From assembly GCA_025350685.1 (NCBI GenBank), contig JANXXK010000131.1:1-44624 (forward strand): 44,624 nucleotides of DNA, read 5' to 3'. This document shows, piece after piece, positions 17,395-25,584 of this stretch (the first letter of the stretch is position 1; every line of letters starts with the position of its first letter). The stretch comes from Alphaproteobacteria bacterium (GTDB taxonomy: Bacteria > Pseudomonadota > Alphaproteobacteria > Caulobacterales > Caulobacteraceae). The notes beneath the pieces are model-generated. The model made no database searches. It saw only the letters and a program-made list of their open reading frames with translations, and had not been told where the DNA came from. Both the position numbers and the translations under genes were made by a program.

Positions 17395-18819
17395 TTAGCG
17401 CAGCGCGATCAGCTGGGCGTCGTCGGTCACCACATAGAGCATGTCGCCCGCCGCGATCGGCGTGATCAGCGCCGGCGCGCCCAGCTCGACGCGGCGCTCG
17501 ACCGCGCCGGTCTTGGCGTTGAGCGCCTGCAGCTGGCCGCCGGAGCCGACCACGATCAGCCGGCTGTTGACCAGGATCGGGCTCGACCAGAGCGGCTTGA
17601 CCACCTTCTTGTCCATGAACGGCACGCTCAGGCTCATGCCGAAGAGGCCGTTCTTCTTCGGCTTCGCCGCCACATAGCCGGCGTTGAGGTCGTGCACCCA
17701 GTAGATCTGGCCGCTTTCGCGCGAGGCGCAGATCAGCGTGCCGTCCTTGGCCACCACATAGACCACGTCGCCTTCCGGCAACGGCGCGGTAATGCCCACC
17801 ACCGGCAGGCTCCAGCGCGCGGCGCCGGTGCGCAGGTCGGTGGCGGCGAAGACGCCCGAGTGGCTGACCGCGAAGACATCGCCCTGGTAGATCACCGGGC
17901 GTCCGGCGATGTCGCGGATCTCGGAGAGCGCACTGGTGCGGCTGGCCCGCGACAGGGCCTGGTTCCACAGGTCGTTGCCGTTGGAGGTCCGAAGCGCCAC
18001 CAGCTCGCCCGAGCCGAAGCCGGCCACCACGGTGTCACCCGACACCGCCGGCGACGACGCCTTCAGGATCCGCGCGGACTCCGAGAGCCCCTGATAAGTC
18101 CAGCCCGCAGCGCCGGTGGCCGCGTCGAAGGTCAAGAGCGTGTTGTCGAGCGCCACGGCCATCACCCGGCCACCGACAACAGTCGGGGCGCCGTGGATCG
18201 GCGTCTCGGTGCGCGTGCGCCAGCCGACCCGGCCGGTGTTGGCGTCCAGCTGCGCCACCAGGCGGAAGCCCGAGGTCATGTAGAGTTTGCCGTCTGCGTA
18301 GGCCAGGCCGCCGCCGAAGCCCTCGCGATCGCGGCGGTTGTCGGTCGGGCGCATGTTGATCCGCCAGACCACCGCGCCGGAGCGCGCGTCATGGGCCGAG
18401 ACCTCGGCCACGCCGTCCATCACGAAGACCTTGCCGCCCGCCGCAACCGGCGGCGCCATGACCTGCTGGCCGCCCTTGGAGCCCTTGCCGAAGCCGCGGC
18501 GCCAGGCGATTTCCAAATTCGGGGCCGCGGCGAGGTTGCCCATCGTCTGTTCGGCGCTGCCGCCGGGGAGCGGCCAGTCCTTGACCGCTTCCACCGCAGG
18601 CAGAGCGAAGTCGACGCCCTTCAGCGCCTCGGCCGGCTCCAGCTTCTGGTCGGCGGCGACGATGGAAATGCGCTCACCCTCGGTGGCGGTCTCCTGGGCG
18701 GCGTCCTTGCCCTTGAACGGATTGAGCCGGCTCACCGTGGAACCGACGGTCGAGCAGCCGCTCGCCCCGAGGGCGGCGATCAGCAGGACGGCGAGAAGGC
18801 GCGTGCGGCTCGGCGTCAT
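17395..18819 (-). CDS. bamB: Outer-membrane assembly lipoprotein BamB
   Basis: The 474-residue protein has a lipoprotein signal (about 1-20, ending GASGCS, with the lipidated Cys) and then a PQQ-type eight-bladed beta propeller with repeating pieces such as VVWRIN, GRVGWRTRTETPI, TGAAGWTYQG, GNDLWNQAL and GAARWSLPV. BamB helps the BAM complex insert outer-membrane barrels. It is about 80 residues longer than the Escherichia coli protein, largely from the linker after the Cys (about 25-110). The start at 18819 overlaps the stop of yfgM by four bases. The order yfgM-bamB-der is as in enterobacteria. Confidence 0.92.
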   Translation of the reverse strand: MTPSRTRLLAVLLIAALGASGCSTVGSTVSRLNPFKGKDAAQETATEGERISIVAADQKLEPAEALKGVDFALPAVEAVKDWPLPGGSAEQTMGNLAAAPNLEIAWRRGFGKGSKGGQQVMAPPVAAGGKVFVMDGVAEVSAHDARSGAVVWRINMRPTDNRRDREGFGGGLAYADGKLYMTSGFRLVAQLDANTGRVGWRTRTETPIHGAPTVVGGRVMAVALDNTLLTFDAATGAAGWTYQGLSESARILKASSPAVSGDTVVAGFGSGELVALRTSNGNDLWNQALSRASRTSALSEIRDIAGRPVIYQGDVFAVSHSGVFAATDLRTGAARWSLPVVGITAPLPEGDVVYVVAKDGTLICASRESGQIYWVHDLNAGYVAAKPKKNGLFGMSLSVPFMDKKVVKPLWSSPILVNSRLIVVGSGGQLQALNAKTGAVERRVELGAPALITPIAAGDMLYVVTDDAQLIALR

Positions 18820-19595
18820 TGGGGCGCAGGTGCATCTTGTTGTTGCGGCGGGGCGACGCCCATCGGCAGTCCGCCCGGGCCGACCAGCATCGGCGGCGGC
18901 AGGCTCTGGGCGGCTTTCACCGCGGCCGGGACCGACTTGGCCGAGCCGGAGTCGATCAGGTCCATCGCCGCCTTGGCGCGCTGGCGAGCGCCGTCCGGCG
19001 CATCCAGGGACTGGGAGATCACCACGAAGTCGCCGCGCGCGCCGGCCTGGTCGCCCTTCATCAACTTGGCGAAGGCCAGCGCCTCGCGCGCCTGCACGCG
19101 ATAGGGGTGACCGTCTTTCAATAGCGGCGTCAATCGCCCCTCCACTTCCGCGTAGGGAGCCGTGTCGAGGATCGCCAAGGCGGATTTGAGGCGGGCCGCA
19201 TCTCCGAAGATGTCGTCCGGCGCGGCCGCGGCCGCCTGGTCGAAGAGCGCGATGGCGGCCTTGCTGTCGGCAGGCTGGCCGCCGGCGAGCTTGAGCGCGC
19301 CCAGCTGCATCAGCGCCAGCGACTTGTAGGCCTTGGATGGAGACTTCGAGACCTCGCCCCAGAGCTTCTCGGCCTTGGCCCCGTCGCCGCCCGCCATGGC
19401 GTCGCCGGCGGCGGCGTATTGCTCGGAGGCCTTGTCGCTGACTTGCTGCTGGTATTGCTGCCAGCCCCAGATCCCCAAAGCGATCACCAGGGCCGCGGTC
19501 GCGAGCGCGGCAACCCACGGCGCCGACTTGACGGCAAGCGCCCGGTAGCGGTCGGAGCGAAGCTGCTCCTCGACCTCTTCAAACAGATCGGTCAA
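18816..19595 (-). CDS. YfgM-like TPR membrane protein
   Basis: The 259-residue protein has a short cytoplasmic start (LFEEVEEQLRSDRYRALAVK), one membrane helix at about 28-46, a coiled stretch QQYQQQVSDKASEQYAAAG, and helical TPR-like repeats to about 215 (PF09976 type). The tail is rich in Pro, Gly and Gln. YfgM in Escherichia coli is an ancillary partner of the SecYEG translocon and periplasmic chaperones. The position in front of bamB and der supports the assignment. A non-coding gap of about 320 bases with repeats lies upstream. Confidence 0.85.
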   Translation of the reverse strand: MTDLFEEVEEQLRSDRYRALAVKSAPWVAALATAALVIALGIWGWQQYQQQVSDKASEQYAAAGDAMAGGDGAKAEKLWGEVSKSPSKAYKSLALMQLGALKLAGGQPADSKAAIALFDQAAAAAPDDIFGDAARLKSALAILDTAPYAEVEGRLTPLLKDGHPYRVQAREALAFAKLMKGDQAGARGDFVVISQSLDAPDGARQRAKAAMDLIDSGSAKSVPAAVKAAQSLPPPMLVGPGGLPMGVAPPQQQDAPAPQ

Positions 19596-19706
19596 TCGGG
19601 GACTCCAGAGGAAATTAGGCCGGCGGCGTCAGAGGCCGGGAACCTATAGAAGCCCGTTCTGCGCTGCAACAGATCGGTCCTCCTTGTCTCCCCCACGCCG
19701 GCTCAC

Positions 19707-19722
19707 CCCAGCGAAAGCTGGG
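19707..19722. repeat. REP-like hairpin with GAAA loop
   Basis: CCCAGC-GAAA-GCTGGG is a 6-bp stem with a GNRA tetraloop, set in CACCCCAGCGAAAGCTGGGA. Sequences of this form are common dispersed intergenic repeats in Caulobacter and related genomes, which is recalled knowledge and was not searched here. Confidence 0.6.
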
Positions 19723-19738
19723 ACCCAGGCTTTATCTT

Positions 19739-19897
19739 GAACCACAGAAAACACGGAAAGAGCACAGAAAGGGAAGTCGGCGTTCGGGCCGGACGGGGGC
19801 CCAGGTCGGACTAAGGATCGCGCAGCACGCGCGATCGATCGATAACGCCGCGGTCGAGCGATCGCTTTCCGTGCTCTTTCCGCGTTTTCCGTGGTTC
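19739..19897. repeat. 33-base inverted repeat flanking a 93-base core
   Basis: The arm at 19739-19771 (GAACCACAGAAAACACGGAA onward) pairs with the arm at 19865-19897 at 30 of 33 positions. All three mismatches are A against C as read on the plus strand, which become G-U pairs in RNA made from the minus strand. The minus-strand transcript therefore has an unbroken hairpin. It lies directly after the stop of the minus-strand gene at 19917. Repeats built on CCACGGAAAACACGGAAA are known as dispersed elements in several bacteria. Confidence 0.75.
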
Positions 19898-19916
19898 CAA
19901 TCCCGCGGCGCCCGTC

Positions 19917-20519
19917 TCAGCCGGAGCTTCGCCAGCCCGCGCGGGGCCGGGGGAGGACCGTGGGGCGGCCGTCCTCATCCTCATCCTCGTCATCCTCATC
20001 TTCAGAGGCCTCGGCGAACACCGGGTCGGGCAGGTCGGGCCAGGCGGCGAAGCCTCTGGCGGTGAGGCCGAAGTCTATGCAGACCGCGGCGATGTCGTCG
20101 TCGAGGCTCTTATGGCCGAGGCGGTCTTCGTGGGCCAGGGCATGAAGGCGATCTTCCAGCGCGCCGTAGAGATAGTCGGCCTCCTCGCCTTCCTTCTCGT
20201 CGAAGACGATCCGCTGGACGGCGATACGCACCTCGTCGGCGCGGGCCAGCACGCGGGCGTCGTCGCGGAGTGGCGGCGGCGGAGCCGGGGCCGGGTTCTC
20301 GCGCGCGTCGCAGGCGAGGTCGCGGTGCAGCTTGGCCTTCAGCGCGAGCGATTGGCGCAGCGAGCGGGCGATCCGCTGGTAGGCGCGCGCGAGGTCGGCG
20401 GTGTCCTTGGGATCCTCCGCCGCCATGGCCGCGGCATGCGGCTTCTCGGCCAGCGCCAGATCGAGCTCGGCGAGTCTCGCCAGCATGATCTCGTCGCGGT
20501 CGGGGTTGGGCTCGGACAT
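19917..20519 (-). CDS. Conserved hypothetical protein with acidic tail
   Basis: I do not recognise this 200-residue protein. It begins SEPNPDRDEIMLARLAELDLALAEK, is mostly helical with an Ala/Arg-rich middle (ADLARAYQRIARSLRQSLALK) and a proline run (about 106-112), and ends with a run of Asp/Glu (ASEDEDDEDEDEDG) coded by imperfect CAT/CTC repeats near 19972-20005. No membrane segment or signal peptide is seen. The ATG at 20519 lacks a clear ribosome binding site but begins the acidic, well-composed part; upstream codons look non-coding. Codon use matches the core genes. Confidence 0.6.
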   Translation of the reverse strand: MSEPNPDRDEIMLARLAELDLALAEKPHAAAMAAEDPKDTADLARAYQRIARSLRQSLALKAKLHRDLACDARENPAPAPPPPLRDDARVLARADEVRIAVQRIVFDEKEGEEADYLYGALEDRLHALAHEDRLGHKSLDDDIAAVCIDFGLTARGFAAWPDLPDPVFAEASEDEDDEDEDEDGRPTVLPRPRAGWRSSG

Positions 20520-20694
20520 GGGCGGGAGGAAAGCACGCCGATGCGTCAGAAGCGGACGTAGGAATGAAGGTGTTCCGAAGGTCTGCTGCGCGTTCGGCGG
20601 CAAAAGTCGCCTCACGACCCATCTGCGACTTTGGCAGGGTCCGCTTGCGGCTCGTTTGGGGACCTCATACCCTCAGAGGCTTCAGGAGAACCAC

Positions 20695-21198
20695 ATGCAA
20701 GCGAAGCACGGTGCTAGGATTGGCGCGGTTTCGTTTTTCGTCCTAGTCTTGGTGCTACTAGCCGCGGGCTCTACGGCATTTGCAGCACAGCTCTTTGCTG
20801 ACGCGGATTTGCTCACTGTCGATCAGCGAATTTCATCAGCGTTGGTCGCGGGCGACCTCGTTTATCTACAGGCGCACATTGCCCCTGATTTCCGCTTCAC
20901 GCATGGCCTACTCGAAGGCGATAGCGAGGACCGGGCCGCCGTGCTGCGCAATGCCGCGCGCCGGCCACCATTTTACATTCGCCGCGAGATCTCTGCGGCG
21001 GTCGCGGAAATCCATGGCGATACCGGTCTCGTCATGGGACGGATGTCGGCCACCCGCGGTCCGTTGTTGAATGATACCGACCAGCAGCCTCGGTGTTTGG
21101 TGATCAACTTCGTTCATCTGTACCGTCGCCACCATCGGACATGGCAATGGGTGTCGCATCGCACCGCACAGATGATCACGCCCCCGGCGCCTTGCTGA
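20695..21198 (+). CDS. Secreted NTF2-like (DUF4440-type) protein
   Basis: The 167-residue product has a signal peptide (about 1-31: basic start, VSFFVLVLVLLAAGSTAFAA) and an NTF2-like cone fold typical of SnoaL/DUF4440 proteins: LLTVDQRISSALVAGDLVYL, LAPDFRFTHG-like strand, and TWQWVSHRTAQM at the end. Members are often small enzymes or binding proteins of unknown ligand. The ATG at 20695 has AGGAG eight bases upstream. The coding sequence is visibly less GC-biased than the flanking core genes (codons such as TTT, TTA-like and CTA are frequent), which suggests recent arrival. Confidence 0.75.
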   Translation: MQAKHGARIGAVSFFVLVLVLLAAGSTAFAAQLFADADLLTVDQRISSALVAGDLVYLQAHIAPDFRFTHGLLEGDSEDRAAVLRNAARRPPFYIRREISAAVAEIHGDTGLVMGRMSATRGPLLNDTDQQPRCLVINFVHLYRRHHRTWQWVSHRTAQMITPPAPC

Positions 21199-21317
21199 GG
21201 GCTTCACCGGGCGTAGGAAAAAAACGGCTCGACCCACGAGGAGCCCAAGAACTTGGCCCAGCTCGACAGGGTCGAACGGGCGGTCACGATTGCATCCGGC
21301 TGGCTGAGAAGCGCGGG

Positions 21318-22520
21318 TCAAACCATCCCTGCTGCTAGCGCGATCCCATCCAAGAAGAGGGTCTGTTCTTGCACCCGCCGGAATGCCATGGCCCAGGCGC
21401 GCGCAGTGTCACACGGATCATCAGCTTGGTGCGCGACCGCTTCTCGCACAGCGACCTTCTCACCCAGGTGGCCAAGGCACGCGAGGAGTACCGCGCGGGA
21501 GATCGGGAAATTGGGCATCAGCTCAATGGATTGTCTGAGCAATGGAACGGCGTCGACGAAGCGCCCCTGCTCGAAGCGGTCGACGCCGAGCCAGGCGAGT
21601 TGGCCAAAACGGATGAACGATAGCGGGTCCAGCCGCATCGACGTTTCCACATGCTCCGCCGAAAGCTCTGGTTCACCGATCATCGCGCGCAGGGCGCCGC
21701 TGGCGTACCAAGCGAATGAGGAACCGGGGTTCAAGGCAAGGGCTCGATCGATGATCGCGATGGGGCCTTCCAAGTCGCGGCGTCCGTTGGCCAGGGTAAA
21801 TGCGATCACGCTGAGCACGTCGACGTCGTCGGGAGCCTCCTGGAGTGCACGCGCGGCCAAGACCTGGCTCTGCTCAAGACGCCATTGCCGATCTTCCGAT
21901 GGAAAATAGACGGCGTGAATGGCGTGGCAGTTGGCGGCTGCCGCCAGCGCGGCCGCATAGCCCGGGTCAAGGGCGATGGCCTGATCAAGAAGTTCGAGGG
22001 CTTCGAGCATTTCCGGCGACTTCCAGGTGTTGCGCAGGGGCAGGGCGCGCAGGACGAGGTCGTAGCTGTTCATGTTCCCAGTGGGGCGTTTGGAAACGCG
22101 ACGGACCTCGGCCGCCCGGATGGTGGGTTCGATGACCCCGGCGACGCTGAGCGCAACCTTGTCCTGCAGGGCGAAAATGTCCTCCAGAATGTCATCGAAG
22201 CGTTCGGCCCAGACCTGGGAGCCGTCGGCGGCGTCGATCAGCCTGACGGCGATGCGGACGCGGTCCCCAGCCTTACGGACGCTGCCCTCCAGAACGTAGC
22301 GCACGCCCAATTGCCGGGCGACTTCCTGAGGAGTCACCGCCTTGCCCCTGAACGACAGCGTCGAGCCGCTAGCAATAACGAAGAGTGATTTGAAGCGCGT
22401 CAGCGCCGCGACGACCTCTTCCATCATCCCGTCGGCGAAATAGTCCTGGTCAGGATCGTTGCTGAGGTTCGCGAACGGCATCACTGCGATGGAGGGCTTC
22501 GACGGTAACGGCGGGGGGGG
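21318..22520 (-). pseudogene. TolB-like/TPR half of a split TIR protein
   Basis: This reading frame continues the TIR gene after a shift of one base. It starts with a proline linker and PSIAVMPFANLSNDPDQDYF, ADGMMEEVVAAL, the TolB-like domain seen in many adenylate-cyclase-associated and TPR proteins, then VRYVLEGSVRKAGDRVRIAV. TPR-like helices run to the end (LLDQAIALDPGYAAALAAAA, RALALNPGSSFAWYASGAL). One more C in the nine-C tract at 22513-22521 would join it to the TIR domain. As it stands, it might still be made as a separate 387-residue protein, because the TIR stop overlaps an ATG (TGATG at 22479-22483). The function is not known. Confidence 0.7.
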
Positions 22521-22945
22521 GCGCCCAGGGTCGGCGCGGTGACCGACAGTGACGCGCCGCCGACAAGGCCCTCGATGCCTGCGAGGACCTTCGGCCAATG
22601 CGGATGTTCGCCCTCGCCGGACCAGCCCGCGAGGTCGGCGCACTGGACCTGATCGAAAGGCATGGGCAGACGCGTCTTGTCGATGACCAACTGGACCAGC
22701 TTGTGGCCCTCCCGCGCCCGGTTGGCTTCCGATAGCACCCACTCGGACTTGGCAGCGTCCGCCGACCAGATCACCAGTGCCGCCTTGGCCGAGACCAGCT
22801 GCTCCTCGATCGCGTGGGTGTAGGCGCGGGGCGAGGTTAGGTCGTCGTCGAGCCAAACGCTGTAGCCCAGCGCGCGCAGCGCCGCCGCCGCGCTTTGCGC
22901 CTGCTTCGCCGTCGAGTGGGCGTAGGAGATGAAGACGTCGGCCAT
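22481..22945 (-). CDS. TIR-domain protein, truncated by frameshift
   Basis: The 154-residue product is a TIR domain: MADVFISYAHSTAKQ opens with the beta-A signature, the BB loop is around WLDDDLTSPRAY, and the alpha-C region AAKSEWVLSEANRARE contains E73, in the place of the catalytic Glu of NAD-cleaving TIR enzymes. After about residue 140 the frame passes through a nine-C tract and ends in RRYRRSPPSQ, which is unlike any domain. The intact form would be TIR, proline linker, TolB-like domain, TPRs, about 542 residues. Proteins with a TIR in front of such a sensor occur in alphaproteobacteria; roles in signalling or defence are unproven. Start at 22945 is the first codon of the TIR fold. Confidence 0.75.
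   Translation of the reverse strand: MADVFISYAHSTAKQAQSAAAALRALGYSVWLDDDLTSPRAYTHAIEEQLVSAKAALVIWSADAAKSEWVLSEANRAREGHKLVQLVIDKTRLPMPFDQVQCADLAGWSGEGEHPHWPKVLAGIEGLVGGASLSVTAPTLGAPPRRYRRSPPSQ
22513..22521. repeat. Nine-base G/C homopolymer at the TIR frameshift
   Basis: A run of nine G (nine C in the coding strand) sits exactly where the TIR and TolB-like frames part. Ten or seven C would restore one open frame, reading GAPPPPLPSKPSIAV across the joint. Confidence 0.85.
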
Positions 22946-23248
22946 GCGGTTACGACCCACCCCCTGGCCGCGGACGGAACCCTAGCTAGGTCGAAGAGCG
23001 ACGGGCAAGAGAAAGGTCGCGAAAGTCCTCTCTCGGGCCGATGCCAATGTCGGGAAACCAACCCTGGCGGACGTCGGAAACGTCCGCTTGTTGGCCGTCC
23101 GTCGGAAGGTCCGTCTCGGCGGCGGCGCGCGGAGTGGACTGCAACGCCCTTTGTCCCGCGGCTTCGCCGCGGGCCACCTCCCCTCAATCACGCGGAGCCT
23201 GTCCTCGGGTCGGCCTCCGGCGGAGCCCGGGGGCGCTGGGGGAGGACC
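22946..23248. other. Non-coding gap between panB and the TIR gene
   Basis: I see no gene in these 303 bases. They hold the TIR gene upstream region, a short palindrome around GGACGTCGGAAACGTCC near 23071-23087, and a REP-like hairpin at 23155-23173 listed separately. Confidence 0.6.
23155..23173. repeat. REP-like hairpin downstream of panB
   Basis: CCCGCGGC-TTC-GCCGCGGG is a perfect 8-bp stem with a 3-base loop, followed by CCACCTCCCCTC. The pattern (GGGGAGGTGGCC next to a GC-rich hairpin) resembles dispersed intergenic repeats of many alphaproteobacteria. It may also help end the minus-strand panB transcript, though no T run follows. Confidence 0.55.
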
Positions 23249-24091
23249 TTACCCCGCCAGCCCGAAATACACCTCGCGCGGGCCGGGGAAGCGGCGTTCG
23301 CGGACGTCTTCGGCGTAGGCGGCGACGGCGCGGGTGATCTCGCCGCGCAGGTCGGCGTAGCGGCGGACGAACTTGGGCGTCCAGGGGAACAGGCCCAGCA
23401 TGTCGTCGGTGACCAGGATCTGGCCGTCGCACCCGGCCGAGGCGCCGATGCCGATGGTCGGGACGCTCAAGGCCTGGGTGATCTCCTCGGCCAGCGCCTC
23501 GGCGACGCCCTCGACCACCACCGCGAAGGCGCCGGCCTCGGCGGTGGCCCGGGCGTCTTGCAGGATGCGCTGGCGCTCATTGGGCTCGCGGCCCTTGGCC
23601 TTGAAGCCGCCGTCGACCAGCACCGCCTGGGGCCTGAGGCCCACGTGGCCCATCACCGGCACGCCCCGCTGCACGAGGTAGGCGATGGTCGCGGCGATGG
23701 TCGAGCCGGCCTCGACCTTCACCGCCTGGGCGCCGGTCTCCTTCATCACCCGGACGGCGTTGGCGTAGGCGGCCTCTGGCGCGCCCTCGTAGGACCCGAA
23801 CGGCATGTCGACGACAACCATGGCCCGCCGCGAGCCGCGCATCACCGCCTGGCCGTGCAGGATCATCATCTCAAGCGTCACGCCGAGCGTGTTGGGCAGG
23901 CCGTGCAGCACCATGCCGACGCTGTCGCCCACCAGCAGCAGGTCGCAGTGCTCGTCGAGCAGCTCGGCCATCGGCGCGGTATAGGCGGTCAGGCAGACGA
24001 TCGGCGTCTTGCCCTTACGTAACCCGATATCCGGCGCGGCGAGGCGGCGGACCCCGGTTCTTGGACCCGCTGGTTGGCTCTGTGACGACAA
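23249..24091 (-). CDS. panB: 3-methyl-2-oxobutanoate hydroxymethyltransferase
   Basis: The 280-residue enzyme adds a hydroxymethyl group from methylene-tetrahydrofolate to ketoisovalerate, the first step to pantothenate. PanB motifs are in order: [32 protein letters not shown] (metal-binding Asp), [11 protein letters not shown] (second metal Asp), [16 protein letters not shown], and the catalytic Glu in AVVVEGV. The TTG at 24091 is chosen because GGAGAGA lies about eight bases upstream and it starts two bases after the previous stop. It is the last gene behind the ECF cassettes; panC is not in the window. Confidence 0.95.
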   Translation of the reverse strand: MSSQSQPAGPRTGVRRLAAPDIGLRKGKTPIVCLTAYTAPMAELLDEHCDLLLVGDSVGMVLHGLPNTLGVTLEMMILHGQAVMRGSRRAMVVVDMPFGSYEGAPEAAYANAVRVMKETGAQAVKVEAGSTIAATIAYLVQRGVPVMGHVGLRPQAVLVDGGFKAKGREPNERQRILQDARATAEAGAFAVVVEGVAEALAEEITQALSVPTIGIGASAGCDGQILVTDDMLGLFPWTPKFVRRYADLRGEITRAVAAYAEDVRERRFPGPREVYFGLAG

Positions 24092-24093
24092 GG

Positions 24094-24468
24094 TCAGATC
24101 TCTCCGATCACCCGGGTGAGGACGAAGCCCATCATCACCACGGCCAGAGCCGCGGCGGCCCACACGCCCACGCCGCCCGCGGATACCGCCGACATCCAGT
24201 CGGTGGAGGCGGAGAGGTGGTTGAGGCTGGAGGAGATCAGCTTGGCGGAGTCGCCCGCCGTCTCCACCCGCTGGAACAGGTTCGACACCATCAGCTGGCT
24301 GGCCCCGATCACGCCGCCGACCACGCCCGCGGCGCCGATCAGCCAGCGCCGGGCCGTCCAGCCGGCGTTCAGCCGGCGTTCGACGCGCTCGGCGAAGGCG
24401 CCGGCGTCGGCCAACTCGGGATGCTCGGCGAAGAGGCGCTCGAGCCTGCGCTCGAAATCCTCAGCCAT
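24094..24468 (-). CDS. Small membrane protein after ECF gene (possible anti-sigma)
   Basis: The 124-residue protein has an acidic/basic N-terminus ([34 protein letters not shown]), a membrane segment at about 41-62, a loop, and another at about 100-118. It starts inside the end of the upstream ECF gene (8-base overlap, with GGGAGG as ribosome binding site), as sigma/anti-sigma pairs often do. The N-terminal part resembles that of the protein at 25585-25923: LF, then a Pro, F, xxxVxxR, and a membrane helix. An anti-sigma role is inferred from position and layout only. No HxxxCxxC zinc motif is present. Confidence 0.6.
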   Translation of the reverse strand: MAEDFERRLERLFAEHPELADAGAFAERVERRLNAGWTARRWLIGAAGVVGGVIGASQLMVSNLFQRVETAGDSAKLISSSLNHLSASTDWMSAVSAGGVGVWAAAALAVVMMGFVLTRVIGEI

Positions 24469-25045
24469 TGCCCCGCCTCCCTTCAACAGCTGCGCCGCCG
24501 TCCGGCGCCAGGCGCGTTCTGAGTTTATCCAGACCACGTTTGACATGGGATTTGACCGTTCCAAGTGGCAGGTTCAAGGCCTCCGCCGCTTCGCTGTGAG
24601 AAAGTCCGGCGCCGAAACACATGGTGACGCACACCCGTTCCGTCGCTCCGAGTGTCTTGAGGGCCTCGTCCAGGTCGATGGCGGCGTCGGCGTCGCCCCC
24701 GTTCGTCGAGCTCTCGGCCTCGGCCGCCTCGGTGCTCAGAGACCCCAGCCGGCGGTCCTTTTGCAGGCGTCGCAGATAGAGCCTGGCGGCGATCCGCTTG
24801 ACCCAGCCGGCGAATGTCCCCTCGCCGCGGAACTCGGCGATCCGCTCGAACGCCGTCAGGAAGGCGTCCTGGGCCACATCGTCGGCCTCCGCGCCCTGAG
24901 CCCCCATCCGGCGCAGCACGCCACGCACCGCCGAGCCGTGCCGTCGCACCAGCTCGCCGAACGCGCGCCGCTCACCGGTCGCGGCATGGGCGCAGAGCTC
25001 CACGTCGTGCAGGCTGGTGAACCTGGAATGTCCAAGGCCCGGCAT
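24461..25045 (-). CDS. ECF-type RNA polymerase sigma factor (copy 1)
   Basis: The 194-residue protein has region 2 at about 20-90 (AFGELVRRHGSAVRGVLRRM, then DDVAQDAFLTAFERI, the core-binding and -10 contact segments) and region 4 at about 125-180 (LGATERVCVTMCFGAGLSHSE, then LPLGTVKSHVKRGLDKLRTRL, the -35 helix-turn-helix). The linker is acidic. It should direct RNA polymerase to an unknown regulon. The small membrane protein downstream overlaps its end. A second ECF gene with the same neighbours is at 25910-26452. Confidence 0.93.
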   Translation of the reverse strand: MPGLGHSRFTSLHDVELCAHAATGERRAFGELVRRHGSAVRGVLRRMGAQGAEADDVAQDAFLTAFERIAEFRGEGTFAGWVKRIAARLYLRRLQKDRRLGSLSTEAAEAESSTNGGDADAAIDLDEALKTLGATERVCVTMCFGAGLSHSEAAEALNLPLGTVKSHVKRGLDKLRTRLAPDGGAAVEGRRGNG

Positions 25046-25069
25046 GGGCTTGTTCCCCCGGCCGGCCGG

Positions 25070-25477
25070 CTATTTTTTGTCCCGGGCGATCACCCACATC
25101 AGGACGAAGGCTGCGCCGATGAAGCCGGGGAACGCCGCGATACCCAGGAACGGGAACAGGGCGTCGGGGTCCTCGAAGCTGAGCGCCAGGCCCAGGCAGG
25201 CCAGGCCCACCGCGACGCCCAGCCACACCAGACCGGTGCGCAGGTCGCGTTCCGGCGAGGGGCGCTGGCGCATCGGCATGTCGGCGCCCTGACCGACATT
25301 GTTCGACATGGCGTCGATCATCTCCTGCGGGAGCGGCTGGCCGCGCTCGATGGAGGCGCGCAGCAGATCGGCCATCTTCTGGCGTTCCTGGCTGCGGAAA
25401 TAACGGGGGGCGATCACGATGGCCGCGATCATGGCCATGAACCCGAAGGGGATCAGGACGGCGATGGTGCCTTCCAT
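25070..25477 (-). CDS. DUF6249-like membrane protein (cassette 1)
   Basis: The 135-residue protein has one membrane helix at the N-terminus (about 4-24: IAVLIPFGFMAMIAAIVIAP), a charged segment RYFRSQERQKMADLLRASIE, then RGQPLPQEMIDAM, and two more helices near 82-100 and 106-128. It resembles small DUF6249-type proteins that often sit beside ECF genes; that name is from memory and unsearched. The segment LLRxxxExGxxxPxE is shared with the protein at 26449-26973. The ATG at 25477 has AGGAG eight bases upstream. It starts cassette 1, 24 bases before the ECF gene. Confidence 0.65.
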   Translation of the reverse strand: MEGTIAVLIPFGFMAMIAAIVIAPRYFRSQERQKMADLLRASIERGQPLPQEMIDAMSNNVGQGADMPMRQRPSPERDLRTGLVWLGVAVGLACLGLALSFEDPDALFPFLGIAAFPGFIGAAFVLMWVIARDKK

Positions 25478-25584
25478 GGAAGGGTCTCCTCTGTCGATCA
25501 TCAGCGGGCCGCATAAGCCCGTCTCTGATGAGGAAGAGGCTCAGGCGGCGGCGTGCGGATGCAACCTATAGCGTGAATTCTTGG

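Larger units (their letters stand above)
19596..19916. other. Non-coding gap with REP-like repeats
   Basis: No gene is seen in these 321 bases. They hold the yfgM upstream region, a small GNRA-loop hairpin at 19707-19722 and a long inverted repeat at 19739-19897, listed separately. A further palindromic stretch, GCGCGATCGATCGATA, lies near 19830-19845. Confidence 0.7.

Noticed and set aside
19972-20005. CTCATC-type repeats as a phase-variable tract
   Set aside because: The units are imperfect and in frame, coding an Asp/Glu run; slippage would only change its length.
22961-23248. Several short open frames in the gap before panB
   Set aside because: Arg/Pro-rich shadows without ribosome binding sites or family resemblance; the gap holds repeat-like hairpins.
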